Assembly (NCBI GenBank): GCA_025331435.1
Contig: JAIWNI010000058.1
Span: 62,001-126,000, forward strand
Direction: 5' to 3'
Source: Choanephora cucurbitarum
Taxonomy: Eukaryota > Mucoromycota > Mucoromycetes > Mucorales > Choanephoraceae
DNA length: 64,000 bases
Made by a program: the position numbers and the translations under genes. This document shows, piece after piece, positions 58,640 through 64,000 of the stretch. The notes under the pieces are model-generated. The model ran no database searches. It worked only from the letters and a program-made list of their open reading frames with translations, and was not told the DNA's origin. Numbering within the stretch: the stretch's first letter is position 1; every line of letters begins with the position of its first letter.

Positions 58640-60138
58640 TTATTCAATGGCCAACACACCACTATGCCAACCACCGAAACCAATAGCAAATACAAATTTA
58701 TCATTTAAATCTTCCACTAATGTTGGTCTCTCTAACTGTTGCTGTGAAGGGTCTTTTCCATGCCCTAAGGCACCACCACTGTATTGTCCCCATGTCAGTA
58801 ATTTGCCTTTACTTGTGATAGCACCCATATGATAACTTTATATAGTGTGATGTTAATCATAAGCTTATCATTTTTATATATAAAACTTACTCTCCAAAAG
58901 ATACTTTGCAGATATCTTGATCTACTAATTCTTCTGGACAATCAGGCTCTGTCTCTTTCTGAGCATCTATTGTACCCAACATGACACGATCTTTTGTATA
59001 GACAGCAAAGTTATGAAAACTACCAGTGATAAATCGCTTCATGATACCCCCACGATCATTGACTTCTTGTTCTTGACTACTGAAATGATCCAGTACAGTC
59101 ACATGGTCTTTGGGAGACTGACTAAAAGCAGTGGCATCGCCTGTCTCCAACTTGAGCACTAAGCCATGTCGAGTCAAGGCAAGTGTGAATCTGTCAAGAC
59201 CTGCTAACTGGACCAACTGATCCTCTGGGTCAGCATCAGGCAAGATATGTTGAAGACAGACAGCTGAAGCCAGAATCTGTGTGGGTTCAATCGGCTTGTT
59301 TTCTTCTGTCAACGAGACAATATCGGGTTCAGGCACCAGATAGAGTTCGCCCTGTGCTGTCAAGAGAGAAGAATAAGACCAGTTGGCAACTACCTGAACA
59401 ACACAGCTGTCTAGTTCAACAGGCTGGAGTACATTGGGGTTAGTCCAGTGGTAGACAGTGTTGTCCTTGGCTAAGCCGATCACATGGCTTCGGCCACTTG
59501 AGATTGCACGAAATTTAATCTTGGGCTGAGTGTGGTTATTTGCCTGTAGTTCAGTAGGTAATTTATAATGTCGATGTTGTACATAACCACGTCCATCTCG
59601 AGAACGTCCTTCTCCCATCAACTTAAAAAACAGATCAATTATTTGATGCCTTCACATCTATATCACTTACAGTTCCCCATGTCCAAACAGTGCCTGTGAT
59701 ATCAAGTGCATGAAAGGACCAACCACCAGCCACGATATCGATGACTGATTTCTTTTTTAATGCAGTCACCTCATGAGGTTCTGTTACTTCATGAAGGATT
59801 CTTCTTCGCATACCATAACGACCAAACAGAGGTCGAGTAGGCAAGTCAAGATCGTTCTGATAATCAGGTAGACCGAGACGATCATCATGGTTTGTTCCCC
59901 AGGTATATACTTTTGTATGGCATTTGAGTGCTTGATAGAATGCCTTCCAGCCTTCGTATCGATAGGTAGTGTCGTGTGAGAGATTGAAATCTTGAATACA
60001 TCGATGTTTCCACAAAGCTTCATCATTGACAAGGCAATAGAACTTATTGGATACCAATGAGAGTTGAATAAGGGAAGATGTATCCAATAATCCCACTATA
60101 TGGATTAATAAAAGATCTGTAGGTAATCTATTTAACAT
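58640..60138 (-). CDS. F-box protein with RCC1 repeats (Saf1-like SCF adaptor)
   Basis: Three exons. The start is the ATG at 60138 (MLNRLPTDLLLIHI); the open frame upstream begins only at a TTG. The N-terminal F-box, LNRLPTDLLLIHIVGLLDTSSLIQLSLVSNKF..L, binds Skp1. RCC1-type blades follow: KVYTWGTNHDDRLGL, IDIVAGGWSFHALDITGTVWTWGT, ISSGRSHVIGLA, YHMGAITSKGKLLTWGQYSGGALGHG and the last FGGWHSGVLAIE. Together these form a seven-bladed propeller that presents substrates for ubiquitination. Yeast Saf1, which targets unprocessed vacuolar proteins, has the same architecture. The target here is unknown. Length is about 450 aa, as expected. Confidence 0.88.
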
Positions 60139-60227
60139 AGAATAATTGAAAAAAGCAAAAAGCAAAAAAAAACATGACGTAGAGTGCTATTTATGCAAAT
60201 AAATAGGCTTGGCGTAACCAAATTTTA

Positions 60228-60728
60228 TTAAAGGGTATAATGATCCATTTGATTATATTTAGGTAATCTTTCATAGGCTCTTTTAAGATAACTAACTTCA
60301 GAACAAAAGGTAGCTTGATGGCTTTGATCTAAATGACCCAATAGATTTCTGTAATGTTGAATATAATCCTCAATGGCTTCTTTGGCTGCAGCACGATCCC
60401 CCATATAATAGGCTGATCCATATGAGACTTTTGCACAATAGAGTTCTTCTTCTGCCAGACTAAACAGTTGCCTTAGCTTCTTTTCTTCTTCTTCCATCCT
60501 ATGATAGTATTGTTGCATCAGTTGTTCTTGATTGGATTCTGTTGTTTCTGTAGAGGCATTAGAGGATCTTCTACGGAAAGAAGAGATACATCTGACCATC
60601 AAACGATCTTCTGTCTTTTGTTGACAACAACAGCAAGAATGAGTTATGCTGCAATCAGATGGACGTCTCTTTGTCATGTCTGGTGTAAACCAATTCTTAA
60701 ATAAGATCCACTTTGATTTAGGATGCAT
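60228..60728 (-). CDS. Small basic/coiled-coil hypothetical protein
   Basis: 166 aa, intronless, ATG at 60728 (MHPKSKWILFKNWF). The first 60 residues are basic with a CCCC cluster (HSCCCCQQK) and an RRRSS site. Residues 65-100 are Gln/Glu-rich coiled coil (YYHRMEEEEKKLRQLF). The rest is a helical pair with SAYYMGDRAAAKEAIEDYIQHYRNLLGH, which looks like a TPR or helical-hairpin unit. The family is not recognised. The Cys cluster could be a palmitoylation site. Normal amino acid composition supports coding. Confidence 0.55.
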   Translation of the reverse strand: MHPKSKWILFKNWFTPDMTKRRPSDCSITHSCCCCQQKTEDRLMVRCISSFRRRSSNASTETTESNQEQLMQQYYHRMEEEEKKLRQLFSLAEEELYCAKVSYGSAYYMGDRAAAKEAIEDYIQHYRNLLGHLDQSHQATFCSEVSYLKRAYERLPKYNQMDHYTL

Positions 60729-60951
60729 TTTATAGAAAAAGAAATAATAAATATTAAAAAAAAACAGAGATATTTATGCAAATCCAAGGGAGTTGCTGAC
60801 ATAAGCATAAAGGAGGATACAGTTTAAAGTGAAAAGGGAGAACGGCATGAATCCGACTCAACCCCCCTTTAGAGTCATTGTTTATACTCCTTGAATTCAT
60901 TGTCTCATTCTATCTATGCATGAATAAAGTGGCAATTCCCTTTTTTTTTAA

Positions 60952-62878
60952 TCAGATAATACAGAAAGTGATAAAAAACACGAAAAGATAGAAACAAGGT
61001 AACTGATCAAACTGATTCAAGCCTAATGAACTGACAGTGGTAGAAGTAGAATCAGTTGAACGAGACTTAAAGTTGTTGTTGGCATCATCACATGTACTGG
61101 GTGGCTTTGTTGTCTTGACCACATGCAGTGAATAGTTTGTGTTGGTCAGGACAGTAGAATAGCCCATGGATTCCAAGATACGCAAGATGCCTGGTCCAAT
61201 AGGCGATTGATAGATATACTTTGTCAGCACAGTCCTCTCTCCAGATGTGATAGAACTGTTGAGATAGGTCATGTTGCCTACAGTCACATTAAAGTAGCTG
61301 GTGATATTGACAGGTTGTGTGGTGGTGGCGTAGTATTCGATCGGATAAGGTAACTGACTATAGCTTTCCTCTACCAACCTCGCCAGTGTCTTGCCCTTGA
61401 CAAACGAATGGACCATCAGGAAATCAGTTGTGTTGGCATACATGTCATCTAGATGGGATGTACTGATACCTGGTCGATAATATCCTTGTTTGTCATTCGA
61501 GAGTGTACCGGTCATCAACTGGATAGACTGATAGGTCTTGTTGAGATAGGGATTTGTATAATAGACACTCTCACTCGCCAGTGGAGAGAACTGAAAGGTC
61601 AAGGTCTTGCTCATTGACATGGAGACATAGACTGTCTTGGCCTTGGAAGACTGGGTCGCATTGTTGATAAATGAGTTCATGAAATTGACAATAAAGGCAT
61701 CATCATCCTTGAGACAAAACCCTTGCATATCAAAACTGTAGTCCACAAGCCAGACTGTCTGATTTTTGGCAGGAATAAACAAGTATAGGAATTTATCAAA
61801 AATTGAACTTTGTTGGAATCCTGTCAGATAGGCTGGTCCAGTCGAATGATCCACATACCAATAAGGATTAGGTGTCATGATCTTCAGGTTATCCTCTGGC
61901 TCAATCAGACCACTCAAGAGCTTCTGAAAAGGTGATGTTGTATCTGAGAAATAGGCTGCCCAAGAACTGGACATGCCTAGTCCATGGAGCATCTGGTGTA
62001 AAATCACATATTCCATATCCACCTGATATTCTTTAATGGCTGCATTGTTTGGGTCATCGGCAAACCAGAATCCACCTCGAGTTGGAATGCCTGTTCCATT
62101 CCAGTTATCACTGTTTGTCTCATTGACAGCATTCATATGGATATCATGGTTGATGTCAACAATCACGTCATAACTGACCCAATTATTACTGCCTGCATAG
62201 GCTGAAAGTTGTCTAGCAAGTGCTTGAGGGTATACAAAATTGGCATCGGCTCCATCTACTGACTTTAATGAAAACTTATAGAATGGTTCAGTGAATGCTA
62301 CTGGATCGATTTGTTCTGATCTATTACCTGTGAACTAGGTGTGCCCCACCCAAAGGTCCCATTGGAACATTGATTTGAACAAAAACTATAATAGCTTGCT
62401 TGAAATCTATTATTTTATCTGTAAGATGTTTAATGCAGATAGATCATGATTCATCCAATTTTCTTTACACTATCTTTCTCTTGAGATTGACCACTTCAGA
62501 AAAGTGTCTTGCGGCTGAGACAAATGAACTGTGTACTTTGGAGCAATGGTCTTTATCTACTTCACAATACAGGTTGACTTGGACAAGTGAAGTGACGTTG
62601 GTCACTCTAGGTTCAGTTGTAAATAGACTTTTGGAATTATAGATGTCTTGATTCATTGTCTGTGTTGAGTCATCATTGTCACTTTCTGGATCTTCTGAAA
62701 GTGCCGTATTGAGTTCAATATCAGTCGTCAGTGGTATAGAATGACTAGAGGTGGTGGATGGATTTTGTTTCGAATCCTCGGTCTCTTGATCGAGATCATG
62801 TTTGATGTCTTGTGCTTGTGTTAGATGACACACATAAATAGATAGGAATAAGATAATACATAGTGAATTATAATACAT
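60952..62878 (-). CDS. Secreted metzincin-like protein with HQxxH in place of HExxH, C-terminal anchor
   Basis: Three exons (62878-62469, 62406-62328, 62274-60952) give 603 aa. A signal peptide is visible (IILFLSIYVCHLTQAQ). Residues 25-90 are a Ser/Thr/Asp/Glu-rich linker. The core has CSNQCSNGTFGWGTPSSQFSL, DANFVYPQALARQL, DVIVDINHD and FWFADDP, then VILHQMLHGLGMSSSW. The last matches the metzincin zinc motif HExxHGxG except that the catalytic Glu is Gln. Many N-glycosylation sites follow. The C-terminus is a Ser/Thr stretch plus a hydrophobic tail (CFYLFVFFITFCII), typical of a GPI signal. Homologues known to me in fungi often read HELxHGLG, so this copy is probably catalytically dead. Exon 2 uses non-obvious sites but restores the frame exactly. 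Cell-surface binding role inferred. Confidence 0.72.
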
Positions 62879-63551
62879 AAAGAGAGAGAGAGGGGTGTAA
62901 TAAGTAAGTAAGAAAAAAAAAAGAGAGAGAGGGAGTAAGATTAGGCGGGAAGGTTGTTTTTACCCGAAGCAGCTGAGTTTTGAGCAGTAATGTAACATAC
63001 TATGTGAGTTTACTATCATAATAGCCTTTAAACTATCATTTGCTGTATTTCAGAGTGATTTAATCAAATCCTTTGTCCTTTTTGATATCTCTTACAGTCT
63101 ATTAAACGGGATTCATTTGCATCCACAGACTCTTTGATCAACCCCCTCTTTTCTAAAATGATGTTCTGTATACACAAGCTATAGTTATTTTAATTTATAT
63201 TAAACATACTATCTAAAAGAAATACTAGCCTAACATGCAAATGCAGTGCAAATCATTCATTCCTTGAAAGTTTACAGGATCCGAGATGATATTGAAATTA
63301 AGAAGAAGAATCACCCTATCAAGGTCGTTTTATTAAGATAAGCCTTTCTGATAAAATAACATAAAAGGAGCAAAGGAAAAATCAGTTCAACCTCCTTTGA
63401 CCAGATCAATCGAATGCATGTATTTAAGAAAGAAAGGATGATATAGTAGAACTCTCTTTAGACTGAGTATAGGATATCAATGCATCTTTCATAGCATAAA
63501 ATTATTGAGATTGGAAAGCGCGTCTCTATTTTTTTTTCTTTTTTTTTAATT
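62879..63551. promoter_or_regulatory. Divergent promoter region of the metzincin-like gene and TAF7
   Basis: 673 bp, AT-rich, with (GA)n-like tracts at 62880-62893 and 62923-62934 (minus-strand leader) and no gene. Confidence 0.35.
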
Positions 63552-64000
63552 ATGGAACCCTCTAAAGATACACCCACACCAAAAATAAAAGTCAGAAGAC
63601 CAAGACAACCCAAGTCTGAGACGAGTCATCGCAAAGACAAGACAATCAAGATCAAACTAACAGCAAAAGGAGGAAACCACTATGATCCTGACGATCGCCT
63701 TGTAGGTTCAGACGAAGAAGATCCCGAAGCAGCTATTGAAGAACAACTTGTCTTCCGAGTGCCCGAAGGAGATATGTGCAATAAACTCCATGAATATGTA
63801 AAGAAACGAGAAATACCCCAAGATATAGCATTGCACTTTCGAGGTACGTTTAAGGAGAACTTGAAGATAAAGGCTGATTGCTTGGGACAGACAATAGAAA
63901 AGGGTATTTTGTGTTTGAGGGGAAACAGTATGATGCACAGATTGTGGATTTACCGACTATCATTGAATCACAAAAGACATATGATAGTAAACAGTTCTAT
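63552..64000 (+). CDS. TAF7: TFIID subunit TAF7, N-terminal part (runs off the window)
   Basis: Start at the ATG at 63552 (MEPSKDTPTPKIKVRRPRQPK). Exon 1 is 63552-63843; a 59-nt intron (63844-63902) leads to exon 2, still open at the window edge. After a basic N-terminus comes the TAFII55 domain: EEQLVFRVPEGDMCNKLHEYV, IPQDIALHFRGYFVFEGKQYDAQ, and IVDLPTIIESQKTYDSKQFY, the strongest TAF7 signature. Reading through the intron would keep an open frame but loses the GYFVFEGKQYDAQI strand. TAF7 binds TAF1 in TFIID and regulates its activity. The 3' end is not in the window, so the gene is partial. Confidence 0.87.
   Translation, partial: MEPSKDTPTPKIKVRRPRQPKSETSHRKDKTIKIKLTAKGGNHYDPDDRLVGSDEEDPEAAIEEQLVFRVPEGDMCNKLHEYVKKREIPQDIALHFRGTFKENLKIKADCLGQTIEKGILCLRGNSMMHRLWIYRLSLNHKRHMIVNSS

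Noticed and set aside
63844..63938. Intron-free reading of TAF7 past 63843
   Set aside because: The frame stays open but diverges from the family, whereas removing 63844-63902 restores the TAFII55 strand GYFVFEGKQYDAQ and VDLPTIIESQK.

Overview
The window is nuclear DNA of an early-diverging filamentous fungus, most likely Mucoromycota and probably a Mucorales species. It is AT-rich. Genes are compact and intron-dense: I placed about 60 introns, mostly 48-73 nt GT...AG. The gene set is fungal (ChAPs/exomer, F-box/RCC1 protein, SPX-type phosphate transporter, Icp55, Dus3). No rRNA, tRNA, CRISPR or prokaryote-type operon was seen. Assignment to the order is inference from gene content and style; no marker gene fixes the species. 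Exon models were built by hand; where exon edges are given, the exon lengths sum to an intact reading frame.

Layout. 0.1-5.5 kb: a degenerate kinesin-like protein with AT hooks, a PPxY single-pass membrane protein, and a secretory glutaminyl cyclase. 5.5-8.4 kb: gene-poor, decayed sequence. 8.4-16.6 kb: a one-finger C2H2 protein and a very large RalGAP-alpha-like GTPase activator. 16.6-19.5 kb: no gene seen. 19.5-26.4 kb: sugar transporter, Icp55 aminopeptidase, and convergent tRNA-dihydrouridine synthase DUS3. 26.4-28.9 kb: no gene seen. 28.9-38.5 kb: cytochrome P450, a Cys/Ala/Ser-rich small membrane protein followed by a 128-bp palindromic element, an IFRD-family protein, and an SPX-domain phosphate transporter with two CACGTG boxes upstream. 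38.8-47.0 kb: a tiny 69-aa protein, lipoate ligase, the tRNA deaminase subunit TAD3, lariat debranching enzyme DBR1 and a ChAPs-family protein. 48.2-50.9 kb: a Mutator-like transposase with a SWIM finger and altered catalytic positions. 52-64 kb: a dense block with BUB1 and CENP-K as neighbours, a GST, a GT32 glycosyltransferase, a membrane protein, a ubiquitin-fold protein, an F-box/RCC1 protein, a small coiled-coil protein, a metzincin-like pseudoprotease with a predicted C-terminal anchor, and the start of TAF7 running off the right edge.

Most genes are housekeeping and functionally independent. Themes that recur are RNA processing (DUS3, TAD3, DBR1), chromosome segregation (BUB1, CENP-K and perhaps the kinesin-like protein) and secretion or cell surface (glutaminyl cyclase, ChAPs, GT32, metzincin-like protein). 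The least ordinary items are the motor-dead kinesin-like gene, the HExxH-to-HQxxH surface protein, the altered MULE transposase, the nested palindrome and the (TG)30 microsatellite that forms a splice donor.
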